Source: Pseudomonas fluorescens
Lineage (GTDB): Bacteria; Pseudomonadota; Gammaproteobacteria; Pseudomonadales; Pseudomonadaceae
NCBI RefSeq assembly: GCF_019212185.1
Contig: NZ_CP078138.1
Span: 2,896,501-2,960,500, forward strand
Direction: 5' to 3'
Length of the DNA: 64,000 nucleotides
Positions 43,266 through 51,425 of this stretch are shown piece after piece (position 1 is the first letter of the stretch; the number at the start of each line of letters is the position of its first letter). Under the pieces are notes generated by a model. It saw only the letters and a list, made by a program, of their open reading frames with translations, ran no database searches and was not told where the DNA came from. The position numbers and the translations under genes were made by a program.

Positions 43266-44102
43266 TCACCCGTTCTGCAGAAAATCAATGCAGCTGCGGT
43301 TGAACAATTCCCGATGCTCTACCTGGACCCAATGCCCGCAGCGGTTGAGGACGATGAAGCGCGCATTCGCGGCGCCGTCGATGATGCGCTGGGCGCCGCT
43401 GATGGGGTTGAACTGATCGTTGTTGCCCCAGAAACCGAGGATCGGGCACTGGATCTCGCCCAGGCGGGTTTCCATATTCGGCACCAGCATGGTGCTAAAC
43501 AGATTCTTCGGCTGGGTCACCGCCACCGCCACCCGTTCCTGCAGCAGGCTGTCCGGCAGGATCGAGTCATCGAACAGTTGCAGGCGCATCATGCTGCGCA
43601 TCTCGTCCATGCCGATGGGGCCGGCACTGAACAAACTGACCATGCGCACGATGCCGGCCATCTGGAAGTAGGTTTCCCGCTCTTCGACCCCACCTGGTGC
43701 CAGCAGAATCAGGCTCTGCGCCAATTGTGGCTGACGCAGCGCCAGGCCCAGGGCGATGGCGCCACCCAGCGAATTGCCCAGCAGGGTGCAGCGGCGCACG
43801 CCGATAGCCTCAAGGAACGCCGACACACAGTCGACGAAAAAGTCCAGGTGATACTGCGCGTCCTCGGGCTTGTCCGAGCGACCGAAACCCGGCAGGTCGA
43901 GGACGATGTTGCGATAACCGGCCGCGACGAATTGCGGGAAGTTGCCCTTGAAGTTGCTGAAACCACTGGCACCCGGGCCGCTGCCGTGCAGCCACAGGAC
44001 CACCGGGCCGGTGCCTTCGTCCAGGTAGTGCAGGCGCAAGCCGCTGTTGGGCAGCGTCGCGTAATGGCCGATGGGCAGGGGCAGGTCTACGGGTTGATTC
44101 AT
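43266..44102 (-). CDS. hsaD: meta-cleavage product hydrolase (HsaD/TesD/BphD type)
   Basis: 278-residue alpha/beta hydrolase. The triad is Ser111 (LGNSLGGA), Asp229 (GNNDQFNP) and His257 (CGHWVQVEH); HGSGPGASGFSNF is the oxyanion loop typical of meta-cleavage hydrolases. It splits the ring-opened seco-steroid (4,9-DSHA) into 2-hydroxyhexa-2,4-dienoate and the C/D-ring propionate. I use ATG at 44102, preceded by CTGGAG; the in-frame ATG at 44225 is the end of the minus-strand operator, upstream of the predicted transcription start. Confidence 0.9.
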   Translation of the reverse strand: MNQPVDLPLPIGHYATLPNSGLRLHYLDEGTGPVVLWLHGSGPGASGFSNFKGNFPQFVAAGYRNIVLDLPGFGRSDKPEDAQYHLDFFVDCVSAFLEAIGVRRCTLLGNSLGGAIALGLALRQPQLAQSLILLAPGGVEERETYFQMAGIVRMVSLFSAGPIGMDEMRSMMRLQLFDDSILPDSLLQERVAVAVTQPKNLFSTMLVPNMETRLGEIQCPILGFWGNNDQFNPISGAQRIIDGAANARFIVLNRCGHWVQVEHRELFNRSCIDFLQNG

Positions 44103-44222
44103 GGGGGTGCTCCAGGTTCTGCGAATGGGAAGAGCACAGTCGCCTTGGGCGCGCTGTTGAAGGGGAACGCTGCGCCCGAGGCGATGTGCTCTGTGCATGC
44201 TGGCCCCGGGTGGTGTTGCCGG

Positions 44223-44240
44223 CATCGTCCGTTCAGACCA
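44223..44240 (-). promoter_or_regulatory. 18-bp steroid-regulon operator for hsaD
   Basis: On the minus strand TGGTCTGAACGGACGATG, with CAGCAT 21-26 bases downstream. It is separated by 8 bases from the plus-strand site at 44249. Confidence 0.7.
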
Positions 44241-44248
44241 CGCGGCGC

Positions 44249-44266
44249 TAGTCCCATCGGACGATG
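44249..44266 (+). promoter_or_regulatory. 18-bp steroid-regulon operator for the SDR-SDR-SnoaL operon
   Basis: TAGTCCCATCGGACGATG, with -10-like AATCAT at 44288-44293. The first start codon is at 44358. Confidence 0.77.
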
Positions 44267-44357
44267 CCGGTCCCGACCTTCGCCGCTAATCATGCAGGGG
44301 ACGGCGCCACTGCACGGGCAGCGGGTCGCAGCGTATTTGCACATCTGGAGATTGCTG

Positions 44358-45092
44358 ATGAAGTTACTCAATAAAGTGGCGTTCGTGACCGGCGCCGGGC
44401 AGGGCATGGGCCAGGCCATCGTCCGTGGATTTGTCGCCGAGGGCGCCAAGGTGGTGGCGGTCGACCTGAACCAGGCGGCCCTGGCCGAGAGCCTCGCCGA
44501 CCTTGGCGATCAGGTGTTGGCATTGGCCTGCAACGTCGCTGACAGCGCCTCCGTGGCCGATGCCATGGGCCAGACTGAAGCGCATTTCGGTGGACTCGAT
44601 CTGCTGGTCAATAACGCCGGTGTCGGCGCTCTCGACAGCTTCCTCGAAACCCCCGACGACAGTTGGGCGCGGGTGATCGGGGTGAACCTCGGCGGGACCT
44701 TCCTGTGCTGCCGTGAAGGGGCGAAGCTGATGATCAAGGGCGGTCGCAAGGGGGCGATCATCAACCTGTCGAGCACCGCCGCGCTGACCGGCGACGGCCC
44801 CAGCCATTATTGCGCCTCGAAGGCCGCGGTGATGGGTCTGACTCGCTCCATCGCCCGCGAATTGGCCGCCAGCGGCATTCGCGTCAACACCCTGGTGCCG
44901 GGCCCGACCAACACGCCGATGATGGCCGGCATTCCTGATGAGTACATGCAGACGCTGCTGAAAAACGTGCCGCTGGGGCGCATGTGCGAGACCGACGAGA
45001 TCGCCAGAGTCGCAGTATTTCTCGCCAGCGAAGACGCCAGTTTCATGACCGGGCAGAACGTTGCGGTCAACGGCGGCATGGCCTTTATCTGA
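44358..45092 (+). CDS. SDR-family dehydrogenase
   Basis: 244-residue classical SDR: TGAGQGMG cofactor motif, NNAGVGAL, catalytic Ser in NLSST, YCASK active site, and VPGPTNTPMM after the fifth strand. First of three tightly linked genes behind a strong operator; the second is another SDR and the third a SnoaL-like protein, so the set may process a ring hydroxyl (oxidation, epimerisation or elimination). Regiospecificity is unknown. The ATG at 44358 follows CTGGAG. Confidence 0.85.
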   Translation: MKLLNKVAFVTGAGQGMGQAIVRGFVAEGAKVVAVDLNQAALAESLADLGDQVLALACNVADSASVADAMGQTEAHFGGLDLLVNNAGVGALDSFLETPDDSWARVIGVNLGGTFLCCREGAKLMIKGGRKGAIINLSSTAALTGDGPSHYCASKAAVMGLTRSIARELAASGIRVNTLVPGPTNTPMMAGIPDEYMQTLLKNVPLGRMCETDEIARVAVFLASEDASFMTGQNVAVNGGMAFI

Positions 45093-45108
45093 TCTGGGAG
45101 TAACGACT

Positions 45109-45882
45109 ATGAGCAACCGTCTGCAAGGAAAAATTGCCTTCGTCACCGGCGCCGGTTCCGGCATCGGCGAAGCCACCGCGCTGCGCTTCGCCGAGGAAGG
45201 CGCCACGGTGGTGCTGTGCGGCCGCCGGATCGAGCCGCTGCAAGGCGTGCAGGAGAAAATCCAGGCGCTGGGCGGCCAGGCCGAGATCGCCGTGGCCGAC
45301 GTCAGTGACGAGCAGGCCTACGTCGCGGCACTGCAAGCCACGGCACAACGGCACGGCCGTCTGGACATTCTGGTCAATAACGCGATGGCCTACACCTGGG
45401 GCGGCATCGACAGCATGAGCACCGCCGACTGGCACGCCAACTTCGCCACCACCGTCGACGGCACCTTCTTCGGCACCCGTACCGCGATGCAGTTGATGAA
45501 GGCCCAGGGCGGTGGTTCGATCGTCAACATCGCCTCGATCTGCGGCCTGTTCGGCACCGCGTGGATGGCCGGCTACTCGGCGGCCAAGGCGGCAGTGATC
45601 AACTTCAGCCGGGCGGCGGCCAGCGAAGGCGCGCCGGACAATATCCGCTGCAACGTGATCATCCCGGGGGTGGTCGATACGCCGGCCACCGCCGGCATGC
45701 TCGGTGATGCCAAGGCGCGCGGCAATACCGAGAAAGTCATCCCGATGAAGCGGGTCGGCTTGCCGGTGGAGTTGGCCAACGCGATTCTGTTCCTCGCCAG
45801 CGACGAGGCTTCCTACGTCACCGGCGCCAGTCTGGCGGTGGATGGCGGGCGCGGTTCGGACCTGTACACGGTGTTCGACTGA
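45109..45882 (+). CDS. SDR-family dehydrogenase
   Basis: 257-residue SDR with TGAGSGIG, NNAMAYTWGG in place of NNAG, Ser in IASICG, YSAAK and PGVVDTPAT. The ribosome site is GGGAG before ATG 45109. Its stop codon overlaps the start of the SnoaL-like gene (TGATG), a strong sign of translational coupling and of joint function on the same substrate. The exact steroid position acted on cannot be assigned. Confidence 0.85.
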   Translation: MSNRLQGKIAFVTGAGSGIGEATALRFAEEGATVVLCGRRIEPLQGVQEKIQALGGQAEIAVADVSDEQAYVAALQATAQRHGRLDILVNNAMAYTWGGIDSMSTADWHANFATTVDGTFFGTRTAMQLMKAQGGGSIVNIASICGLFGTAWMAGYSAAKAAVINFSRAAASEGAPDNIRCNVIIPGVVDTPATAGMLGDAKARGNTEKVIPMKRVGLPVELANAILFLASDEASYVTGASLAVDGGRGSDLYTVFD

Positions 45883-46517
45883 TGAGCCAGGACAACGACA
45901 GCATGCTGGCGCGTATCGACCGCCTGGAATCGCTGGATGCGATCCGCCAACTGGCCGGCAAGTACGCGCTGGCCCTGGACATGCGCGACATGGACGCCAT
46001 GGCCAACTGCTTCGCCCCGGACGTGCGGGTCGGTCGCGACAAAAGCGGTCGCGCGCACCTCAAGGCGTGGCTGGATGAAACCATGCGCAAGCAGTTCCAC
46101 GGCACCTCCCATCATTTGGGCCAGCACATCATCGAATTCAGCGATGCCGACCACGCCACCGGCGTGGTCTATTCGAAGAACGAGCATGAGACCGGGCCTG
46201 AGTGGGTGATCATGCAGATGCTCTACTGGGACGACTACGAGCGGATCGACGGGCGCTGGTGCTTCCGCCGCCGCTTGCCGTGCTACTGGTACGCCACCGA
46301 CCTCAACAAACCGCCAATCGGCGGCCTGAAAATGCGCTGGCCAGGGCGCGAACCCTACGCCGGCAGCTTCCACGAGCTGTTTCCGTCCTGGGACGCGTTT
46401 TGGGCCCAACGCCCGGACAAGGACGCCCTGCCACAAATCGCCGAACCGGCACCGCTGGAGGGTTTCCTGACCACCCTGCGGCGCGGGGCAGGTGATCCGA
46501 AAATTCGCGTTCGCTGA
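45882..46517 (+). CDS. SnoaL-like protein with BaiE-type active-site residues; candidate steroid dehydratase
   Basis: 211 residues, NTF2/SnoaL fold. The N-terminal RIDRLESLDAIRQLAGKYAL and following ALDMRDMDAM place Tyr28 and Asp33 as in BaiE (bile acid 7alpha-dehydratase, Tyr30 and Asp35 as I recall), and SHHLGQH places His78 where BaiE has its catalytic His83. The same fold is used by Hsh2 of bile-acid-degrading Sphingobium. The chain is about 45 residues longer than BaiE at the C terminus. Coupled by TGATG to an SDR. Elimination of a ring hydroxyl is a hypothesis from motif and context. Confidence 0.72.
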   Translation: MSQDNDSMLARIDRLESLDAIRQLAGKYALALDMRDMDAMANCFAPDVRVGRDKSGRAHLKAWLDETMRKQFHGTSHHLGQHIIEFSDADHATGVVYSKNEHETGPEWVIMQMLYWDDYERIDGRWCFRRRLPCYWYATDLNKPPIGGLKMRWPGREPYAGSFHELFPSWDAFWAQRPDKDALPQIAEPAPLEGFLTTLRRGAGDPKIRVR

Positions 46518-46529
46518 TCCTTGTAACGG

Positions 46530-47035
46530 TAGGAGCGAGCCTGCTCGCGAAGGCGGTGTGTCAGTCGCTGGTGATGGTGAATGTGCTGGCCTCTTCCCGA
46601 GCGGGCTCGGTCCCACAGTGGATCTATGTGGATGCAGATTCTGTGTTCGGCAGCGATCAAAACTGTAGGAGCGAGCCTGCTCGCGATGCGGTGGGTCAGT
46701 CACCGATGATGGTGAATGTACTGGCCCCATCGCGAGCAGGCTCGCTCCTACAGGGGATTCGCGGCGGACGTGGAATTTGCGTTCAACCGCAATCCAAACG
46801 GTAGGAGCGAGCCTGCTCGCGAAGGCGGTGTGTCAGTCACCGAGGATGGTGAATGTGCTGGCCCCATCGCGAGCAGGCTCGCTCCTACAGGGGATTCGCG
46901 GCGGACGTGGAATTTGCGTTCAACCGCAATCCAAACGTTAGGAGCGAGCCTGCTCGCGATGCGGTGTGTCAGTCACCGAGGATGGTGAATGTCTGGCCCA
47001 TTCGCGAGCAACTTGAGTCGTCGCACCGCTCCTGC
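46530..47035. repeat. Tandem REP/BIME array, four units of about 136 bp
   Basis: The whole 520-base gap between two converging operons. Units begin TAGGAGCGAGCCTGCTCGCG at 46530, 46666, 46802 and 46939 (the last preceded by GT instead of GG or TG). Each carries an inverted partner, CGCGAGCAGGCTCGCTCCTA in units 2 and 3 and degenerate in 1 and 4, after a shared spacer (GTGTGTCAGTCACCGAGGAT-like). Units 2-3 and 3-4 are nearly identical, so the array grew by recent duplication. Confidence 0.9.
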
Positions 47036-47037
47036 AA

Positions 47038-48231
47038 TCAGCCGTTGACCCGCACTTCCCGCGGCATCCCCAGTGCTCGTTCGGCGATCACATTGCGCTG
47101 GATTTCGTTGCTGCCGCCGTAGAGGGTGTCGGAGCGGGTGAACAGGAACAGTGACTGCAGGCGGTTGAGCTGGTAGGGCGCGGCGTCGAGGATTTCCGCG
47201 GCGTCGCCCAGCACGTCCATGGCCAGTTTGCCGAGGTCGCTGTGCCAGGTGGACCAGGCGAGCTTGTAGATCATTGCTTCACGCCCAAGATTGCCATCCT
47301 GCGGACCTGACAACATGCGCAGCGAGTTGTAGCGCAACACCTTGAGCCCGGCCCAGGCCTGAGCGATGCGCTGGCGTAGCAGCGGGTCCTGGGCGGCGCC
47401 GTTGGCGCGGGCGATGCGGATGACTTCGTCTAGCTCATTCTGGAACTGCATCTGCTGACCCAGTGTCGACACGCCGCGCTCGAACCCCAGCAACGCCATG
47501 GCGATCTTCCAGCCGTCGCCCGGCTGGCCGATCAGATTGTCGGCGTGGGTCACGGCCTGGTCGAAGAACACTTCGTTGAATTCGCTGGTGCCGGTCAGTT
47601 GCTGGATCGGCTGCACGCGGATGTTGTCCTGGGCCATCGGCACCAGCAGGAACGACAGGCCATGATGTCCCTGGCTCCCCGGTTCGGTGCGCGCCAGCAC
47701 GAAGCACCAGTCGGCCTCGTGAGCCAGGGACGTCCAGACCTTCTGCCCGCTGATCAGCCAGTGTTCGCCGCTGTCGTCCAGCCTGGCGCGGGTCTGCACG
47801 TTGGCCAGGTCGGAACCGGCGCCCGGCTCCGAATAGCCCTGGCACCAGTACTGGCTGCCGTCGAGGATCCCGGGCAATAGGCGTTGCTGCTGGGTCGGTG
47901 TGCCGAAGGCGGCGAGGGTCGGGCCGACCAGGCCTTCGCCGATATGTCCCATGCGCCCCGGGCCGCCCGCGCGGGCGTATTCCTCGTGGAAGATCACCTG
48001 CTGACTGATCGACAGACCGCGTCCGCCGTGCTCCCTGGCCCAGCCAACGCCGATCCAGGCGCCGCTGGCCAGTTCGCGCTCCCAGGCTTTGCGTTCTTCG
48101 GGATAGCTGTGTTCGTCCCCCGGCCCGCCGCGAAAGCGCAAGGCCGCGAACTCGCCGTCCAGGTGTTCGGCCAGCCATTGCGCGACCTCTTGGCGGAACG
48201 CCTCGTCGGCAGCACTGAATCCGATTTTCAT
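47038..48231 (-). CDS. Acyl-CoA dehydrogenase, catalytic-type subunit (third pair)
   Basis: 397 residues. YSEPGAGSDLANVQTRA, VWTSLAHEADWCFVLART, the catalytic helix LLGFERGVST and LYGGSNEIQRNVIAERALGMPRE mark a large-type subunit. The ATG at 48231 overlaps the stop of the upstream small-type subunit by four bases; the longer frame from 48390 lies inside that gene. Together the pair form a minus-strand operon. Which steroid-CoA (side chain or C/D-ring acid) it oxidises is not evident. Confidence 0.87.
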   Translation of the reverse strand: MKIGFSAADEAFRQEVAQWLAEHLDGEFAALRFRGGPGDEHSYPEERKAWERELASGAWIGVGWAREHGGRGLSISQQVIFHEEYARAGGPGRMGHIGEGLVGPTLAAFGTPTQQQRLLPGILDGSQYWCQGYSEPGAGSDLANVQTRARLDDSGEHWLISGQKVWTSLAHEADWCFVLARTEPGSQGHHGLSFLLVPMAQDNIRVQPIQQLTGTSEFNEVFFDQAVTHADNLIGQPGDGWKIAMALLGFERGVSTLGQQMQFQNELDEVIRIARANGAAQDPLLRQRIAQAWAGLKVLRYNSLRMLSGPQDGNLGREAMIYKLAWSTWHSDLGKLAMDVLGDAAEILDAAPYQLNRLQSLFLFTRSDTLYGGSNEIQRNVIAERALGMPREVRVNG

Positions 48232-49400
48232 GCGTGTTCTCCCAGTAAATGTGCGGCCAGGCGCTCGCGGTGCAGCGCCGGGTTGCCCAGCAATTGCTCG
48301 CTGGCGCGGGCGCGTTTGAAGTACAGGTGCGGGTCGTATTCCCAGGTGAAACCGACGCCGCCATGCAGTTGGATCGACTCGCTGGCGCAATGGAAAAACC
48401 CTTCGCTGGCGTGGATCTTCGCGGTGGCAGCCGCCAGTTCAAGCTCGCTGATCACCGCCGCGTCACCCTGCGGATCGAGGCGTTCCTGGGCCACACAGGC
48501 GGCGTAATAGGCCGCCGAACGCGCGCATTCGACCTGCAGCATCATGTCGGCGCAGCGGTGCTTGATCGCCTGGAAACTGGCGATGGTGCGTTTGAACTGG
48601 CGGCGTTCGCCGATGTAGGCGAGGGTCAGGTCGAGCGCCTGCTGCGCGCCGCCGGTCTGTTCGGCGGCGAGGCCGCAGGTGGCAATCAGCAGGGTGTCGC
48701 GCAGTACCGCCCAGCCGTGTTCCGGGCCGCACAGGCGTTGCGCTTCGCTGAGTTTGACCTGCTGCAGTTCAACCCGTGCCAGGCGCCTGGTCTGGTCGAG
48801 GGTCGGCAGTGCTGTACGGATCAATCCCGGGGTGTCGCCCGGCACCGCGAACAGGCTGATGCCCTGTTCATCGCGGGTGCCAGGGGCGCGGGCGGCGACC
48901 ACCAGCAGGTCGGCCGAGGCGCCATCGATGACTTGCGCGTATTGGCCGTCGAGGGTCCAGCCGTCGGGCTGCGGTTGTGCCAGGGCTTGCACACTGCTGG
49001 CGCTGAGTCCGGGGGTGCTGGCGAAGGCCAGGGTGGCGCGGGCTTCACCGGCGGCGATCGCGCCCAGCCAATGCTCCTGCAGGGCCTCGTTATGGCCCAG
49101 CAACAGGGCAGGGGTGGCCAGGCAGGCGGTGGCGAACAGCGGCGAACCGAGCAGGTAGCGTCCACTTTGCTCCAGCAGGATCGCCAGCTCGACAAATCCC
49201 AGGCCCATGCCGCCAAACCGCTCCGGCACCATCAGCGCCGGCCAGTACAGCTCCTGGCCAATCCGTTGCCAGACTTCGGAGTCATGGCCCTGGGCGCTGT
49301 TCATCGCCGCGCGCACGGCATGCGAGTCGCTGGCCTGAGCGAGAAAGCGCTCGGCACTGTCGCGAATCATCAGGTGTTCTTCGGTAAAAGCGAACTCCAT
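48228..49400 (-). CDS. Acyl-CoA dehydrogenase, small-type partner subunit (third pair)
   Basis: 390 residues. RRQFKRTIASFQAIKHRCAD and SIQLHGGVGFTWEYDPHLYFKRARAS are conserved. The position of the catalytic Glu helix reads LRDTLLIATCGLAAEQ, without the ER pair, as in partner subunits. ATG 49400 was chosen because family N termini start MEFAFTEEH; the longer frame to 49466 overlaps the operator. Co-translated with 47038-48231. Confidence 0.85.
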   Translation of the reverse strand: MEFAFTEEHLMIRDSAERFLAQASDSHAVRAAMNSAQGHDSEVWQRIGQELYWPALMVPERFGGMGLGFVELAILLEQSGRYLLGSPLFATACLATPALLLGHNEALQEHWLGAIAAGEARATLAFASTPGLSASSVQALAQPQPDGWTLDGQYAQVIDGASADLLVVAARAPGTRDEQGISLFAVPGDTPGLIRTALPTLDQTRRLARVELQQVKLSEAQRLCGPEHGWAVLRDTLLIATCGLAAEQTGGAQQALDLTLAYIGERRQFKRTIASFQAIKHRCADMMLQVECARSAAYYAACVAQERLDPQGDAAVISELELAAATAKIHASEGFFHCASESIQLHGGVGFTWEYDPHLYFKRARASEQLLGNPALHRERLAAHLLGEHA

Positions 49401-49460
49401 TGGGCTGTCTCTGCAAGGCGGATGGATGAGGCGAAGTCTGGGGCGGCGGGGGGCGGTTGA

Positions 49461-49478
49461 AATCATTAAAACGGACTA
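49461..49478 (-). promoter_or_regulatory. Degenerate 18-bp operator for the minus-strand ACAD pair
   Basis: On the minus strand TAGTCCGTTTTAATGATT: the left half-site is perfect, the right half is poor. CAGACT lies at 21-26 bases downstream, the same geometry as the other sites. Confidence 0.5.
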
Positions 49479-49551
49479 GGGGCGGTGTCCTGTGAAGACC
49501 CTCTGTGGTTGGGCACCTTGTAGGAGGGGGTATGCGGCTCATGGAGATGCT

Positions 49552-49569
49552 TAGTCTCAACGGACGATG
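49552..49569 (+). promoter_or_regulatory. 18-bp steroid-regulon operator for the hsaC-ipd operon
   Basis: TAGTCTCAACGGACGATG, followed by CACAAT at 49590-49595 as the -10-like hexamer. It precedes hsaC (49635) and probably drives the ten genes up to 59344. Confidence 0.78.
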
Positions 49570-49634
49570 AAGCCTGGCCTGGCGCTTTGCACAATGCACG
49601 CCACGCAAGCCCTTCAGCCAACGAGGATCCAGGC

Positions 49635-50525
49635 ATGATCGACATTCGCGGTTTGAGCTATTTCGTCTCGCAGATCGAAAACCTCAGCCAATGGCAGCGC
49701 TACGCCGAAGACGTGCTCGGCATGCAAGTGCAGCCGGCGCCGGGCGGTGGTTTGTACGTGAAAATGGATGAGCGGCCGTTTCGCATGCTGATCGTCGAAG
49801 GCAGCGAGGCGCGTTACCTGGCCTCCGGTTGGGAGCTGGCCAGCGAATCGGCGTTCCGCGCCGCCCTCGATCACCTGAACGCCAACGGCATCGAACACCA
49901 GCCAGGCACCGCCGCCGAAGTCGAGCAGCGTGGCGTGCAGGCGCTGGTCAAGCTCACGGATCCCTCGGGTAACGTCCATGAGCTGAGCTGGGGCCATCGC
50001 TCCGATTGCCTGCCGTTCGTCTCGCCGCAAGGCGTGCCACGCTTTATCACTGGCGACATGGGCCTCGGTCACGCCGTGCTGCCGGCGCCGAATTTCGATG
50101 CGACCCTGACGTTCGCCAAGGACGTGCTCGGCTTCGAACTGTCGGACATCTTCAACTTCCGTCCCGACCCTTCGGCGCCGCCGATCCGCATTCACTTCCT
50201 GCATTGCCAGAACGCCCGCCACCACAGCCTGGCGTTGGCCGAATACCCGGTGCCGTCGGGTTGCGTGCACGTGATGGTCGAGGTCGACTCGATGACCGAA
50301 GTCGGCCGCGCCCACGACCGCCTGCGTGCCCATGACGTGAGCCTGTCGGCAACCCTCGGCCAGCACCTCAACGACCGCATGACCAGCTTCTACATGAAGA
50401 CGCCGTCCGGTTTCGACCTGGAGTACGGCTACGGCGGCCTGCAGGTCGACTGGGCCGAACACTCGGCATTCGAATTCACCCGCGTGAGCATTTGGGGGCA
50501 CGACTTTTCGGTCGGCCAACAGTAA
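49635..50525 (+). CDS. hsaC: Extradiol catechol dioxygenase (HsaC/TesB/BphC type)
   Basis: 296 residues, two vicinal-oxygen-chelate modules. The iron ligands His146 (GLGHAVLP), His212 (CVHVMVEV) and Glu263 (FDLEYGYG) are in place. It performs meta-cleavage of the A-ring catechol 3,4-DHSA produced by HsaA; its product goes to HsaD. ATG 49635 follows GAGG. First gene of the longest operon in the window, which continues directly into C/D-ring degradation. Confidence 0.9.
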   Translation: MIDIRGLSYFVSQIENLSQWQRYAEDVLGMQVQPAPGGGLYVKMDERPFRMLIVEGSEARYLASGWELASESAFRAALDHLNANGIEHQPGTAAEVEQRGVQALVKLTDPSGNVHELSWGHRSDCLPFVSPQGVPRFITGDMGLGHAVLPAPNFDATLTFAKDVLGFELSDIFNFRPDPSAPPIRIHFLHCQNARHHSLALAEYPVPSGCVHVMVEVDSMTEVGRAHDRLRAHDVSLSATLGQHLNDRMTSFYMKTPSGFDLEYGYGGLQVDWAEHSAFEFTRVSIWGHDFSVGQQ

Positions 50526-50534
50526 GGGATTGTC

Positions 50535-51413
50535 ATGATGAACAAACAACTGACGGCGGCCGATGCGGTCGCTCAACTGCGCGATGGCATGACCATCGGT
50601 TTCGGTGGCTGGGGTCCGCGACGCAAGCCAATGGCGATCGTGCGCGAGATCCTCCGTTCACCGGTCAAGGACCTGACGGTCGTCGCCTACGGCGGCCCGG
50701 AAGTCGGCATGCTGTGCGCAGCCGGCAAGGTCAAGAAACTGGTGTTCGGCTTCGCCACTCTGGATGCGATTCCGCTGGAGCCCTACTACCGCAAGGCCCG
50801 CGAGGCCGGCGAGCTGGAGTTGCTGGAGCTCGACGAAGGCATGTTCCAGTGGGGCCTGCGCGCCGCAGGCATGCGCCTGCCGTTCCTGCCGACCCGCTGC
50901 GGCCTGGCCACTGACGTGACGCGCCTCAACCCGGAACTCAAGACCGTCCAGTCGCCTTACGCCGATGGGGAGGTATTGCTGGCAATGCCGGCGCTTAATC
51001 TCGACATGGCCTTCCTACATGTCAACGTCGCCGACCGCCTGGGCAACTGCCTGGTGACCGGACCGGACCCGTATTTCGATCACCTGTTCGCCCGCGCCGC
51101 CGATCAGTGCTTTGTCTCCTGCGAACAGATCGAAGAGCGTCTTGAGCTGACGGCCGAGCAGGCCCGTGGCAACACCTTCGAGCGCTACCTGGTCAGCGGC
51201 GTGGTGCATGCGCCCCTCGGCGCCCACCCGACCAGTTGCGCCCCGGACTATGGCTGGGACATCAAGCACCTGAAGGGCTATGTCGCCAGCAGCCAGGCCG
51301 AGAACGGCTGGCAAGACTACGTGCAGACCTACATCGCCGCCGGCGAGCAGGCCTACCAGGCACAGAACGGCGGTGCCGATTCCATGGGCGCCTTGCCCCT
51401 TCCCGTGTTCTGA
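50535..51413 (+). CDS. ipdA: IpdA, alpha subunit of the C/D-ring CoA-transferase-like hydrolase
   Basis: 292 residues, class I CoA-transferase fold. LRDGMTIGFGGWGPRRKPMA, VVAYGGPEVGMLCAAGKVKK and LIAMPAL-like LLAMPALNLDMAFLH follow the IpdA pattern of actinobacteria closely, and the length is the same. IpdAB, despite its transferase fold, hydrolyses the last carbocycle of the C/D-ring intermediate (COCHEA-CoA). ipdB follows after 12 bases. Confidence 0.88.
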   Translation: MMNKQLTAADAVAQLRDGMTIGFGGWGPRRKPMAIVREILRSPVKDLTVVAYGGPEVGMLCAAGKVKKLVFGFATLDAIPLEPYYRKAREAGELELLELDEGMFQWGLRAAGMRLPFLPTRCGLATDVTRLNPELKTVQSPYADGEVLLAMPALNLDMAFLHVNVADRLGNCLVTGPDPYFDHLFARAADQCFVSCEQIEERLELTAEQARGNTFERYLVSGVVHAPLGAHPTSCAPDYGWDIKHLKGYVASSQAENGWQDYVQTYIAAGEQAYQAQNGGADSMGALPLPVF

Positions 51414-51425
51414 GGATTCGCGATT

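Noticed and set aside
46530..47035. Regular repeats that might be a CRISPR array
   Set aside because: Units are about 136 bp and spacers are repeated rather than unique; each unit is a REP inverted pair. No cas genes nearby.
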